64,000 nt of DNA from JAWLHU01 sp041690255 (GCA_041690255.1 JAWLHU010000013.1:124001-188000), one strand, 5' to 3'. Shown: positions 53,792 to 62,736, numbered from the stretch's first letter. A program made the numbers and translations. Notes: a model not told the origin generated them from the letters alone.

Positions 53792-55183
53792 TTACATGTT
53801 AACCGTTTCCAACCGCGCCACGCACTCCACATGGGCCGTGTGCGGGAACATATCTACCGGCTGCACCTCCACGGTCCGGTAGCCCAGGGCCTGGAGCCGG
53901 CCCAGGTCCCGGGCCAGGCTGGCCGGGTTGCAGGAGACATAGACGATCCGATCCGGCCGCACCCGGGCCATCGCCTCGAGGACCGGCTCGTCGCAGCCCT
54001 TGCGGGGCGGGTCGAGCACGATCACATCGGCACGGACCCCCTCCTCCGCCAGCCGGGGCATCTCCAGGGCGGCATCGCCGGCGATGAACTCCACATTCCC
54101 GACCCCATTCCGCTCGGCGTTCTCCCGGGCGTCGGCCACCGCCTCCCGCACCCACTCCACACCGATTACCCGGTGGGCCCGCTTCGCCAGGAAGAGCGAG
54201 ATCGTGCCGATCCCGCAGTATATGTCCAACACCGTCTCCTTCCCCGTCAGGGCGGCGTACTCCAGGGCCTTGCCGTAGAGGACCTCCGTCTGGACCGGGT
54301 TCACCTGGAAGAAGGAGACCGGGGAGATATTAAACTGATACTCCCCGATATGGTCGGTCACGTAGTCCCGGCCGGCCAGCAACCGGTTCTCCCGCCCCAG
54401 GATCACGTTGGTCTGGATCGGGTTGACGTTCTGCACGACGCCGACCAGCCCCGGGATTCGCTCCATGAGCCCCTGTGCGATCTCCTCGCCGAAGGGGAAC
54501 TCCCGGCCGTTGGTCACCAGCACCGCCAGGGCCTCGCCGGTCCCCCGCCCCACCCGGGCCACCACGTGGCGCAGCACCCCGGAGTGGGTCCGCTCGTCGT
54601 AAATCCGCACTTTGTAGATGCGGGCCAGCGCCTTCACCTCGGCCATGATCTGGTTACCGAGGGGGTGCTGAATCTCGCACTGATCGATATCGATGATCCG
54701 ATGTGTGCCCGGCGCAAAGAAGCCGGCGACCACCTTGCCGCCCACGTAGCCCATGGGGAACTGCGCCTTGTTCCGGTACTGCCAAGGCTGATCCATCCCC
54801 AGGGTCGGATGGACCGTCACGCCCTCCAGCTTCCCCACCCGGGTGATCGCATCCACCACTTGCTGCCGCTTCAGGTCGAGCTGTGCCGGGTAGGCGATAT
54901 GCTGAAGTTGGCAGCCGCCGCACTCGCCCACTACCGGGCAGGGAGGCGCCACCCGGTGCGGCGACGGCTCCAACACCTTCACCAGCGAGGCCCGGGCGTA
55001 GTTCTTCTTCACCTCGGAGACGCGCGCAACCAGGCGGTCACCGGGGGCGCCGCCTGGGACAAAGATCGTCAATCCTTCATACCGCCCGACGCCCTCGCCG
55101 TCGTGGCCAATCCCATGGATCGGAACCTCAATGCTCTGCCCCGGACGGACCGGGGGATTCTGAATGTGAGATGTCGTGCTCAT
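53792..55183 (-). CDS. rlmD: 23S rRNA (uracil-5-)-methyltransferase, RlmD/RlmCD type
   Basis: A 463-residue RumA-family enzyme that would methylate C5 of a uridine in 23S rRNA. An N-terminal TRAM domain (about 14-70) is followed by the 4Fe-4S Cys set C82, C88 and C91 with a fourth Cys near residue 172 (DQCEIQHP). The SAM site is LDIYCGIGTISL and the catalytic Cys is in YVSCNPASLARDL. The C-terminus TAHVECVARLETVNM is the usual family end. The ATG at 55183 has a poor ribosome site and is 12 bases from the upstream stop, so it is likely read through from that gene. Confidence 0.9.
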   Translation of the reverse strand: MSTTSHIQNPPVRPGQSIEVPIHGIGHDGEGVGRYEGLTIFVPGGAPGDRLVARVSEVKKNYARASLVKVLEPSPHRVAPPCPVVGECGGCQLQHIAYPAQLDLKRQQVVDAITRVGKLEGVTVHPTLGMDQPWQYRNKAQFPMGYVGGKVVAGFFAPGTHRIIDIDQCEIQHPLGNQIMAEVKALARIYKVRIYDERTHSGVLRHVVARVGRGTGEALAVLVTNGREFPFGEEIAQGLMERIPGLVGVVQNVNPIQTNVILGRENRLLAGRDYVTDHIGEYQFNISPVSFFQVNPVQTEVLYGKALEYAALTGKETVLDIYCGIGTISLFLAKRAHRVIGVEWVREAVADARENAERNGVGNVEFIAGDAALEMPRLAEEGVRADVIVLDPPRKGCDEPVLEAMARVRPDRIVYVSCNPASLARDLGRLQALGYRTVEVQPVDMFPHTAHVECVARLETVNM

Positions 55184-55195
55184 GAGCCTAGTCTA

Positions 55196-55639
55196 TCACA
55201 AACCAGCCGCTTCCTGCCGAATCATCTCCAGCGGAAGCGTGTTCCCTCTCTCAAGGCGGCTCCTGATCACCTGAAATGGCGTTGTCATGTGCTGCCGCAG
55301 CGCCCGCTCCAGCAGCCAGTCGGCCACCCGTCCGAACCGCCCGGCTGATGGCTCCCACGTGATCTCGCAGGTGTACTGCGTGGCGCCATCTCCCACAGCG
55401 AAGCGATGCGCCGCCCGAGCGAAGACCGGCCTGGCCAGACTCTGCAGTACGGCGAACTGCACCACTTCCCACTCGGGGCCGCCGGCCTCGCTGCCACCAA
55501 GGCGGATGCTGCTCTCGCCCAGGGTGCCCCAGGTGACCACCGACGGGTCATAGATCGGTGCCGTCGACGCATCCAGAACGCCGTGGATCACCTCAGCCAC
55601 GGGGCAGTGGATCAGCATCGACTTCAGGACGTTCGGCAC
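55196..55639 (-). CDS. SRPBCC-like (START/polyketide-cyclase fold) protein
   Basis: A 147-residue protein. Its start SMLIHCPVAEVIHGVLDASTAPIYDPSVV resembles the first strand and helices of the SRPBCC fold (CPVxxVWxxLSD...YDPSV), and a long C-terminal helix ends it. Such proteins bind hydrophobic ligands in a cavity; the ligand here is unknown. The GTG at 55639 has AGGAGGTG six bases upstream, while the GTG at 55648 lies within that site. It is followed closely by the rRNA methyltransferase gene. Confidence 0.65.
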   Translation of the reverse strand: MPNVLKSMLIHCPVAEVIHGVLDASTAPIYDPSVVTWGTLGESSIRLGGSEAGGPEWEVVQFAVLQSLARPVFARAAHRFAVGDGATQYTCEITWEPSAGRFGRVADWLLERALRQHMTTPFQVIRSRLERGNTLPLEMIRQEAAGL

Positions 55640-55735
55640 GGGCGCCACCTCCTCGGGATCATCGGCCCTGAGAAGAGTGTAGCACCAGGGTGTCCCAGGA
55701 GTCTTGGGAGGAGAACCCTGAAATGGCCGGGAAGA

Positions 55736-56665
55736 TCACAGGGCGACCCCTATAGCCTGCTGGTCGACCCCCTCAGCGATCTTGCGAACCTGCGCGACCG
55801 CCCCCGGCATATCGGCGGGATCCACGGTCAGCAGCGTCACCTGTGCGCGGACTTCCTGGGTGATCACCGCCGCCTCGGCCTGCCGCTGCTGAAAGGTGAG
55901 CAGGGTGCCGTCTTCCTCCTCCAGGACGACGAAGTGCGCATCGGCCAAAAGACGCCCGTGCCGGTGGAGAAAGGCCCGCATGCCGACCAGGCCGGGTACC
56001 CGACTGCCCGTGAAGACGGTCCAGACCTCCGTGTGGGCCAGCGACGGCCCGGATCCGGCGGTGAGGGCCACCGCCACCCCGGCATCGTTCCGGTCCTCGG
56101 CCGTCTCGTGCATCACCAGCCAGAGCCCGAGGGCGATCCCCGCCAGCGAGAGGATCAGGAGCGCATCCCACAGCTTCGCTGACAGGGCCGCCGCCAGCAT
56201 GGCGTCCAGCGGCAGGAGCATGACCAGCGTGGCGATCAGCAGGAAGGAGCGGCCCGCCCAGACCCGGCTCCCCGTGTCGTAGTGGGCCAGGATCACCAGA
56301 CGGGCCCGGATCTCGCCCCGAGCGGGGATCACCCCCACCACGTTCTGGCTCTCCCCGGTCGGAAAGAGCCAACCCAGTTCCAGCCACCCCATGGCCTGGG
56401 CGGCGAAGCCCAGGGCCGCCAGCAGGCTGAATGCGATCGAGAACCAGGGCAGCACCCAGAAGAGGAGGCCGCCAAGGAGCGACATCGCCAGGATGATCAC
56501 CCAGGCGGGGCGCGGCGAGCAGAAGGAGGCGAAGGGCTCCTGCCAGACCATCTGGGTGGCGCGGCGGAGCGCATCCGCCAGGTGCCGGGCGGCCTGTTGC
56601 TCCCCGACCGATGTCGCCGGGCGGTCCGCCAGCTCCCCGGTCAGGGTGCGCAGCTCATGTCGCAA
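55736..56665 (-). CDS. Membrane M28-like peptidase homologue
   Basis: A 309-residue protein with two pairs of hydrophobic segments (about 54-95 and 143-185). Between and after them lie pieces of an M28 aminopeptidase fold: LVILAHYDTGS and EDRNDAGVAVAL, which normally give the metal-binding His, Asp and Glu/Asp. The later metal ligands are not obvious, so it may be inactive. The TTG at 56665 has AAGGAGGGG six bases upstream, and that ribosome site lies in the loop of a hairpin. It is the gene after the LD-carboxypeptidase. Confidence 0.65.
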   Translation of the reverse strand: MRHELRTLTGELADRPATSVGEQQAARHLADALRRATQMVWQEPFASFCSPRPAWVIILAMSLLGGLLFWVLPWFSIAFSLLAALGFAAQAMGWLELGWLFPTGESQNVVGVIPARGEIRARLVILAHYDTGSRVWAGRSFLLIATLVMLLPLDAMLAAALSAKLWDALLILSLAGIALGLWLVMHETAEDRNDAGVAVALTAGSGPSLAHTEVWTVFTGSRVPGLVGMRAFLHRHGRLLADAHFVVLEEEDGTLLTFQQRQAEAAVITQEVRAQVTLLTVDPADMPGAVAQVRKIAEGVDQQAIGVAL

Positions 56666-56688
56666 GGGCGCCCCTCCTTCGGGCGCCC
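56666..56688 (-). promoter_or_regulatory. Hairpin displaying the ribosome site of the M28-like gene
   Basis: GGGCGCCC occurs at 56666-56673 and 56681-56688 and pairs with itself, leaving a 7-base loop that reads GAAGGAG on the minus strand. The start codon TTG abuts the stem. The stop of the upstream gene lies 7 bases before the hairpin. Confidence 0.5.
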
Positions 56689-56695
56689 CGCAGAC

Positions 56696-57643
56696 CTACC
56701 GGAGCGCCGGTTCGGTAATGGTAAGGGCGGCCGCGGCGGCATCAAGGCCGCCCATGACCCCGAAGGGAATGGTCGCCCGGTAGTTCGTATGGCCGCAGGG
56801 GAAGCCATAGAGGACGGGAATGCCCAGGTCCCCCAGGTGCTCGGACAGGACCTCGAAGAGGGTGTGCGAGGGCTTGCCATCGGTCCGGGTCAGGCAGGAG
56901 GGCGAGTCCCCGAAGACGACGCCCCGCAGCCCCTTCAGCTTGCCGGCCAGCCTGAGCTGCATCAGCAGCCGGTCCACCCGGTAGGGCGCCTCGTCCACCT
57001 CCTCGACCACCAGGATCGCATCGGAGAAATCGGGCTCCCAGCGGGTCCCCAGGAGCGAGGCAAGCAGGGTCAGATTGCCGCCGGTCAGGCGCCCCTCGGC
57101 CACGCCGGGCCGGATCACGACCGGGCGGGGCGGCTGGTCGTCCACGGGCGCCGGCCAGGCGATCTCGCCCAGCGGCCCGGTCTCCTGCATCGCCCGCAAC
57201 AGCCCCTCGAGGTTGTAGACCAGGGCGTCGCCCATGGCTGCGACCATCGGACCGTGGAAGGTGACGAGATTCGCCTCCTTGGCCATGGCCAGGTGCAGGG
57301 CGGTGATGTCGGAGAAGCCACAGAAGAACTTGGGATTGGCGCGGACCATGGCCCAGTCAATCTGTTCGATGATCCGCATGGCGCCGTAGCCCCCGCGGGC
57401 ACAGATCACCGCCTCCACCCGGGGGTCGGCCCAGATGCGGTTAAAGTCGGCGGCTCGGGCGGCATCCGTACCGGCCAGATGCCCGTGCTGCGCCTGGACC
57501 GAGCCCCCGACGAGCACCTGGTAGCCGAGGGCCCGGAGCCGCTCGACCCCATCCATGAGCGCCTCGGGGGCGACCGGGCTGGATGGGGCTACAACACCGA
57601 TCACGCCGCCGGGAGAGACCGGACGGGGCTTCTGCATGCTCAT
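56696..57643 (-). CDS. S66-family LD-carboxypeptidase (LdcA/MccF-like)
   Basis: A 315-residue serine peptidase. S66 enzymes remove D-Ala from peptidoglycan tetrapeptides (LdcA) or cleave microcin C-like peptidyl nucleotides (MccF). The nucleophile Ser111 is in GFSDITALHLA. The Glu and His of the triad fit VVEEVDEAPYR and GFPCGHTNYRATIPFG. An oxyanion-type CARGGYG segment is near residue 81. The ATG at 57643 has GGAGGA about eight bases upstream. The two subfamilies cannot be separated from the sequence alone. Confidence 0.88.
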   Translation of the reverse strand: MSMQKPRPVSPGGVIGVVAPSSPVAPEALMDGVERLRALGYQVLVGGSVQAQHGHLAGTDAARAADFNRIWADPRVEAVICARGGYGAMRIIEQIDWAMVRANPKFFCGFSDITALHLAMAKEANLVTFHGPMVAAMGDALVYNLEGLLRAMQETGPLGEIAWPAPVDDQPPRPVVIRPGVAEGRLTGGNLTLLASLLGTRWEPDFSDAILVVEEVDEAPYRVDRLLMQLRLAGKLKGLRGVVFGDSPSCLTRTDGKPSHTLFEVLSEHLGDLGIPVLYGFPCGHTNYRATIPFGVMGGLDAAAAALTITEPALR

Positions 57644-57661
57644 GGCGCACTTCCTCCTCCG

Positions 57662-58684
57662 CTACTCTACGCTGACAGGTATGGCGGCAGAACGTTGGTC
57701 TGCCAGCCAGACCAGGGTCTCGCGCATGGCCGCAGCCAGGTCGGTCTGGGTCAGGCCCAGTTCCTTGCGTACCTTGGCATCGCTGACGATCCAGGGAGCG
57801 GTCCAGGAGCGGACATCGTTCGGGTGTACCAACGCCCTGCGGCGACCGGTCAACCGGGCGGTCCATGCGACCAGATGGGCAGCGCCCAGCAGGACTGGCA
57901 CCGGCATGGGGAAGAACGGGGCACGCCCACCGCTCACCTGGGCCAGCAGGCCGAAGATCTGCTCCTGGGTCAGGTTGGACCCCACGAGGTTGTAGATCTC
58001 GCCCGACCGCCCCTTCTCCATGGCAGCGATCGTCCCCCGCACCACGTCGCGCACGAAGACCAGGTTGACTACCGCCTGAGCGGAGCCCAGGTAGAAGGGG
58101 AGCCGGCGGTCCTTGATCAGCCGGAAGAGGGTGTTGATCCCCTCCGGGTCGCCGGGCCCAAAGACGGCGCTGGGGCGGACAATCACAACGTCGATGTCGT
58201 CATGCAGGTACTCGCGAACCAACTTCTCCTGCTCCAGTTTGGTCTGGCCGTAGGGATCGTTCAGGGGGGCAGGCGGATCCTCCTCGGTGCGGGGCCTCGG
58301 GCGGCCGTCGCTGCCGGGCACTGCGGGTCCGCCGGCTGCGATCGACGACATATGAACGACCCGCTTCACCCCGGCCCTTCGGATGGCCTCCATGAGGTGG
58401 CGGGTCCCCTCCACATTAACGGCGTGAACCTGCTTATACGGCGCCTGGTAGCTGATCCAGGAAGCCAGGTGGTAGACTCGCTCCACGCCCTGAACCGCCT
58501 GCCTCAGACCGGCGCCGTCAACCAGGTCGCCCCGGGCGATCTCCAGTTGCTCGCTCGCTGGTCCAAAGAGCTTTGCCGCCTTCTCGGGCGACCGGGCCAA
58601 CAACCGCACCCTCTCGCCCTTCTCCAACAGGGTCCGCACCAACTGCTCACCGATGAAGCCCGTGGCGCCCGTTACCAGGATCAC
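57662..58684 (-). CDS. NAD-dependent epimerase/dehydratase (extended SDR)
   Basis: A 340-residue extended short-chain dehydrogenase. The nucleotide-binding loop is VTGATGFIG at the N-terminus; the catalytic pair is YGQTK and the Ser region VVHMSSIAA. IVRPSAVFGPGD is typical of sugar-nucleotide or sterol/dihydroflavonol-type enzymes. The substrate is not determinable. The GTG at 58684 has AAAGGGGG eight bases upstream. It is upstream of the LD-carboxypeptidase gene by 18 bases and likely in one operon with it. Confidence 0.87.
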   Translation of the reverse strand: MILVTGATGFIGEQLVRTLLEKGERVRLLARSPEKAAKLFGPASEQLEIARGDLVDGAGLRQAVQGVERVYHLASWISYQAPYKQVHAVNVEGTRHLMEAIRRAGVKRVVHMSSIAAGGPAVPGSDGRPRPRTEEDPPAPLNDPYGQTKLEQEKLVREYLHDDIDVVIVRPSAVFGPGDPEGINTLFRLIKDRRLPFYLGSAQAVVNLVFVRDVVRGTIAAMEKGRSGEIYNLVGSNLTQEQIFGLLAQVSGGRAPFFPMPVPVLLGAAHLVAWTARLTGRRRALVHPNDVRSWTAPWIVSDAKVRKELGLTQTDLAAAMRETLVWLADQRSAAIPVSVE

Positions 58685-58771
58685 GGGATCTGCCCCCTTT
58701 TGATCTATGGTCCCTAATCATTTAGACAGGAAGCCTTCTGCTTCCTATGGGAATTGGATGGATAAGCAGAA

Positions 58772-58800
58772 ACGCCACCCCCGTCAGATGGGGGCGGCGT
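58772..58800 (-). terminator. Terminator of the gatCAB operon
   Basis: An 11-bp stem (58772-58782 with 58790-58800, one G-T pair) and a 7-base loop, 15 bases after the gatB stop. The minus-strand tail is TTCTGC. Confidence 0.65.
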
Positions 58801-58814
58801 CCTGACGCCCAGGC

Positions 58815-60287
58815 CTACGCCTGGCCGGTATGCTTCCGGAGCGCCTCGGTGACCAGCTTCATGGCCAGTTGCGGATTGGCCCGACCGCGGGTCGCCTTCA
58901 TCATCTGGCCGACAAACCACTGGGCAGCGGCCTGCTTGCCGGACTTCCAGTCCTCGACCGGCCCCGGGTTGGCGGCCACGATCTCCAGGGCGATCTTCAG
59001 CAGTTCGCCCTCATCGGCGACCTGCGTCAGCCCCTCCTCCTTGACGATCGTCTCCGCATCCTTCCCGGACTCGATCATCTTCTCGAAGACCGTCTTGGCG
59101 ATCTTGCCGGTGATCGTCCCGGCATCGATCAGCTGCAGCATCCCGGCGATCTGCTCCGGGCTGACCGGGATCTGATCCGGGCTGAGCCCCTTCTCGTTCA
59201 TGACCCGGTTGATCTCGTTGATCTGCCAGTTGGCCACGGCCTTGGCGTTGGCCTGTCCAGCCAACTCCACCGCCTGGCCGAACCACTTGGCGAACTCCTT
59301 CTCCGACACGATGATCGATGCATCATAGGCGGAGAGGCCGAACTCGTTCATCAGCCGGTGCATGATCGTATCCGGCAGTTCCGGAAGGGTGGAGCGGATC
59401 TCCTCGATCGTCTCATCGCTCAGGACGACGGGCGGGAGGTCGGGCTCGGGGAAGTAGCGGTAATCCTCCGCGTCCTCCTTGGAGCGCAAGACGACTGAGA
59501 CACCCTTGGCGTCCCGCCAGGATCGGGTCTCCTGGTCGATCGTGCCGCCCTTCTCCAGGATCTCGATATGCCGCTTCGCCTCGTACTCAATGCCCCGCAT
59601 GGCGGCAGAGAAGGAGTTGACGTTCTTCAGCTCCGACCGGATGCCGTACTCAGCCTGGCCCACGGGGCGAACCGACACGTTGACATCGCACCGCATGGAG
59701 CCCTCTTCCATCTTCACATCGGAGACGCCGCAGTACTTGATGATCGACCGCAGCTTGTTCAGGAAGAGACCGGCCTCCTCAGCGGAGCGGATATCCGGCT
59801 CGGTGACGATCTCGATCAACGGCACGCCCGCCCGGTTGAAATCGACCAGAGAGGAATCGGCCTCGGCCACGTCGTCACCGGCATGCAGCAGCTTGCCAGC
59901 ATCGTTCTCCAGGTGGATCCGCTTGATGCCGATTCGCTTGGTGGAGCCGTCCTTCCGGGTGATCTCAACATACCCATCGTAGCAGAAGGGCAAGTCGAGC
60001 TGGCTGATCTGATAGTTCATGGGGGAGTCGGGGTAGAAGTAGTTTTTCCGGTCGAACTTGGAGTGGTGCTGGATCTCGCAGTTGAGCGCCAGTCCCGCCT
60101 TGACGGCGAACTCCAGGGCCTGAGCGTTCAGCACGGGCAGGGCACCAGGCAGCGCCAGGCAGACCGGGCAGACGTGCGTGTTGGGCTCGGCGCCGAACTG
60201 GTTCTTGCAGGAGCACCAGACCTTGGTCTCGGTGGCCAGCTCCACGTGGACCTCAAGACCCACAACGGTTTCCCACTGGGTCGCCAC
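58815..60287 (-). CDS. gatB: Asp-tRNA(Asn)/Glu-tRNA(Gln) amidotransferase subunit B
   Basis: A 490-residue subunit of the amidotransferase that turns misacylated Glu-tRNA(Gln) or Asp-tRNA(Asn) into the cognate amide. The N-terminal cradle domain starts WETVVGLEVHVEL and has the FDRKNYFYPDSPMNYQISQ signature. The Zn-binding Cys of this branch are visible (VWCSC near residue 25 and CPVCLALPG). The C-terminal YqeY-like tail domain ends at KHTGQA. The GTG at 60287 was chosen because AAGGAGGT ends eight bases before it; the GTG at 60293 abuts the site. Confidence 0.95.
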   Translation of the reverse strand: MATQWETVVGLEVHVELATETKVWCSCKNQFGAEPNTHVCPVCLALPGALPVLNAQALEFAVKAGLALNCEIQHHSKFDRKNYFYPDSPMNYQISQLDLPFCYDGYVEITRKDGSTKRIGIKRIHLENDAGKLLHAGDDVAEADSSLVDFNRAGVPLIEIVTEPDIRSAEEAGLFLNKLRSIIKYCGVSDVKMEEGSMRCDVNVSVRPVGQAEYGIRSELKNVNSFSAAMRGIEYEAKRHIEILEKGGTIDQETRSWRDAKGVSVVLRSKEDAEDYRYFPEPDLPPVVLSDETIEEIRSTLPELPDTIMHRLMNEFGLSAYDASIIVSEKEFAKWFGQAVELAGQANAKAVANWQINEINRVMNEKGLSPDQIPVSPEQIAGMLQLIDAGTITGKIAKTVFEKMIESGKDAETIVKEEGLTQVADEGELLKIALEIVAANPGPVEDWKSGKQAAAQWFVGQMMKATRGRANPQLAMKLVTEALRKHTGQA

Positions 60288-60289
60288 GG

Positions 60290-61774
60290 TCACCGACCTC
60301 CTTCCGTGCCCAGGCTCGGCCGGGCCTCGTGGTGCTTTGTCGCCCTCTGATAGGCCCAGGCGTACTGAAGAAGCCGGGCGTCGTCAAAGTGCTTGCCAAT
60401 CAACTGGAGGCCCACGGGCAGCCCGTTCGCCAGACCACACGGGACCGAGAGGCCCGGCAGGCCGGCCAGGTTGACCGGAATCGTACAGACGTCGGCCAGG
60501 TACATGGCGAGCGGATCGTCGGTCTTCTCCCCGAGCTTCCATGCCGGAACCGGCGAGGTCGGGGTGATCAGGGCATCGAACTGCTCGAAGACCTGCTCGA
60601 AGTCGCGCATGACCAGGGTCCGGATCTGCTGCGCCTTCTTATAGTAGGCATCGTAATAGCCGCTGGAGAGGGCATAGGTGCCGATCATGATCCGTCGCTT
60701 CACCTCAGGGCCAAAGCCCTCGGAGCGAGTCTTGCCGTACATCTCCAGGAGGCCGTTGTAGTCGGGGGTCCGGTAGCCATAGCGAACGCCGTCGAAGCGG
60801 GCCAGGTTGGCCGAGGCTTCCGCCGGGGCGATCAGGTAGTACGCGGAGAGAGCGTACTCGGTGTGGGGGAGTGAGCACTCCTCCACCTCGGCCCCCAGGT
60901 CGCGGAGCTGGACGATCGCTTCTTCGATCCGGGCCTTCACCTCGGAGTCGATTCCCTCGGCGAAGTATTCCTTGGGTACGCCAAGGCGCGCACCCTTGAG
61001 CGAAGGCTCGCCGGTGAGCTTGATCGCAGGTGGAGTCCGGCCGGCGTTCGTAGCATCGCGCCGGTCGCTCCCGGCGATCACCTCGAAGAGGCGGGCGACA
61101 TCTTCCACGTCGCGGCCGAAGGGGCCAATCTGGTCCAGCGAGGAGGCAAACGCCACCAGGCCGTAGCGTGACACATAGCCATAGGTCGGCTTCATGCCAA
61201 CGATTCCTGTCAGGGCCGCCGGCTGGCGGATCGAGCCGCCGGTGTCGGAGCCGAGGGAGAGCGGGACCTCCTCCGCCGCCACGGCGACGGCTGAGCCCGA
61301 GGAGGAGCCACCGGGGATCCGCTCCAGGTCCCAGGGGTTCCGTGTCGGGAAGAAGGCCGAGTTCTCGCCGCTGGAGCCCATGGCGAACTCATCCATATTC
61401 GTCTTACCGATGATAATGGCACCTGAGGCGCGGAGGCGCTCCACCACGGTCGCATCATAGGGTGGGACGTACTCACCGAGGATCTTGGAGCCGCATGTCG
61501 TGCGGGTTCCATCGGTCGAAATGTTATCCTTCACCGCGATCGGCACACCTGCGAGGGAGCCAATCTCCGTATCCCCGCCCCTGCGGCGGGCGTCCAGCTT
61601 CCGGGCGCGTTCCATGGCCGTATCCGCCGAGATGGTGAGAAACGCCCGAACCTGCGGGTCCACCGCCTGAATCCGGTTCAGGAAAGCCTCCGCAATCTCT
61701 ATCGCGGAGAGTTCACCGGCCAGGAAGAGCCGGTTCAACCGCGTCGCGCTGAGCTTATGGGTGACACCAGACAT
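60290..61774 (-). CDS. gatA: Asp-tRNA(Asn)/Glu-tRNA(Gln) amidotransferase subunit A
   Basis: The 494-residue glutaminase subunit. The amidase-signature Lys is in GVPIAVKDNIS, and the cis-Ser and nucleophile Ser lie in GGSSSGSAVAVAA and SLGSDTGGSIRQPA. Length is normal. The ATG at 61774 has GGAGGGG seven bases upstream, in the last codons of gatC. Its stop is two bases before the gatB start, so all three genes are read together. Confidence 0.96.
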   Translation of the reverse strand: MSGVTHKLSATRLNRLFLAGELSAIEIAEAFLNRIQAVDPQVRAFLTISADTAMERARKLDARRRGGDTEIGSLAGVPIAVKDNISTDGTRTTCGSKILGEYVPPYDATVVERLRASGAIIIGKTNMDEFAMGSSGENSAFFPTRNPWDLERIPGGSSSGSAVAVAAEEVPLSLGSDTGGSIRQPAALTGIVGMKPTYGYVSRYGLVAFASSLDQIGPFGRDVEDVARLFEVIAGSDRRDATNAGRTPPAIKLTGEPSLKGARLGVPKEYFAEGIDSEVKARIEEAIVQLRDLGAEVEECSLPHTEYALSAYYLIAPAEASANLARFDGVRYGYRTPDYNGLLEMYGKTRSEGFGPEVKRRIMIGTYALSSGYYDAYYKKAQQIRTLVMRDFEQVFEQFDALITPTSPVPAWKLGEKTDDPLAMYLADVCTIPVNLAGLPGLSVPCGLANGLPVGLQLIGKHFDDARLLQYAWAYQRATKHHEARPSLGTEGGR

Positions 61775-61777
61775 AGG

Positions 61778-62068
61778 CTACCCCTCCGTGATCTTGGGTA
61801 CCTTGAAGCAGCCCTCTTCGGCCTCAGGGGCCTGACTCAACACCTTCGCCCGGTCCAGCGAGGTGTGGGGCTTGTCCTCACGGAGGACATTCTGCAAGGC
61901 GACCGCGTGGTACGTCGGCGGCACATCGGCCGTCTCCAGCCGGTTCAGGCTCTCCACGTGCTCCAGAATCCGGCTGAGCTGCTCCGTAAAGGCCACCTTC
62001 TCCTGGTCGGTCAGGCTCAGTCGTGCCAGCTTGGCCACATGCTCAACCTGGTTGCGTGTCAGCGCCAT
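61778..62068 (-). CDS. gatC: Asp-tRNA(Asn)/Glu-tRNA(Gln) amidotransferase subunit C
   Basis: The 96-residue stabilising subunit that wraps around GatA-GatB. It starts with the family helix VEHVAKLARLSLTDQEK and has the family segments ILEHVESLNRLETADVPPTYH and LREDKPHTSL. The ATG at 62068 has only a weak GGCGGTGAT upstream. It is the first gene of gatCAB and divergent from the small HGHC-repeat gene. Confidence 0.94.
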   Translation of the reverse strand: MALTRNQVEHVAKLARLSLTDQEKVAFTEQLSRILEHVESLNRLETADVPPTYHAVALQNVLREDKPHTSLDRAKVLSQAPEAEEGCFKVPKITEG

Positions 62069-62133
62069 CGGTCATCACCGCCTGTTTCTGTAAGGATCTG
62101 GCCATGTTTTGGCCCCCTCTAGGTAACTCCCTG

Positions 62134-62163
62134 ATTTTATCACATGGAGAAAGAACGTAGCAA
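62134..62163 (-). promoter_or_regulatory. Candidate promoter of gatCAB
   Basis: On the minus strand TTGCTA (62158-62163), an 18-base spacer, then TAAAAT (62134-62139), about 65 bases upstream of the gatC start. Confidence 0.45.
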
Positions 62164-62244
62164 CGGAGCGTGGCAGATCCTGCGAACCTTTGGACATCTC
62201 CAGCCAGTCTTATCAGCGAGTTTCCGAAAGGGAGGCGGTTTTTT

Positions 62245-62577
62245 GTGGCACAGACTGCGGTGAAAGTTCTCTTTGACAGATCCCACAGCGGTCTGAGTGA
62301 GCAGGTAAACCAGTGGTTGGCTGAGGCCTCTGGACATGTCCTGATCACCGGCCTGAGCATGGACTCAAACGAGCATGGACATTGTCTGGTGATCATGTAC
62401 CAGACCGGGGCCGGAAGCAAGGTCTACCGGGGGCACATCTTCTTCAGCGCCAGCCACTCCGCGTTGGAGCAGCAGGCAACTCGGGGCCTGCAGACCGCCC
62501 AGGCCCAGTGGGGCAAGTTCGTGGCGATCGGGTCCAACCAGCACGGGCACTGTCTTTGCGTGATTGAGGAGCAGTAG
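62245..62577 (+). CDS. Small protein with duplicated HGHC motif, unknown function
   Basis: A 110-residue protein I do not recognise. It has an internal echo: NEHGHCLVIMY at about 54-64 and NQHGHCLCVIEE at the C-terminus, each after a short beta-like stretch (VLITGLSMDS and FVAIGS). Paired His and Cys in HGHC could bind a metal. No signal peptide or membrane segment is seen. The GTG at 62245 was chosen because GGGAGG lies nine bases upstream; the frame open from 62170 has no ribosome site. It is divergent from gatCAB. Confidence 0.65.
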   Translation: MAQTAVKVLFDRSHSGLSEQVNQWLAEASGHVLITGLSMDSNEHGHCLVIMYQTGAGSKVYRGHIFFSASHSALEQQATRGLQTAQAQWGKFVAIGSNQHGHCLCVIEEQ

Positions 62578-62707
62578 GAAGGGTTCGCTCGGTTTTCGCT
62601 GACAGGTGAACCACAGGTGTCCGTTTCACTGATAGGTAAAAACACTACCGATTTCGCTCGGAGATGAACGGCGGGAACAAGAGGGTGAAGTGCAAGGCCA
62701 CCAAGGC

Positions 62708-62736
62708 TTGACACCTCATCCTTCTTCTGTTATTCT
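62708..62736 (+). promoter_or_regulatory. Near-consensus sigma-A promoter
   Basis: TTGACA (62708-62713), a 17-base spacer, then TATTCT (62731-62736). It faces the small membrane protein gene. A second possible -10 (TATACT at 62768-62773) lies downstream with a poorer -35. Confidence 0.65.
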
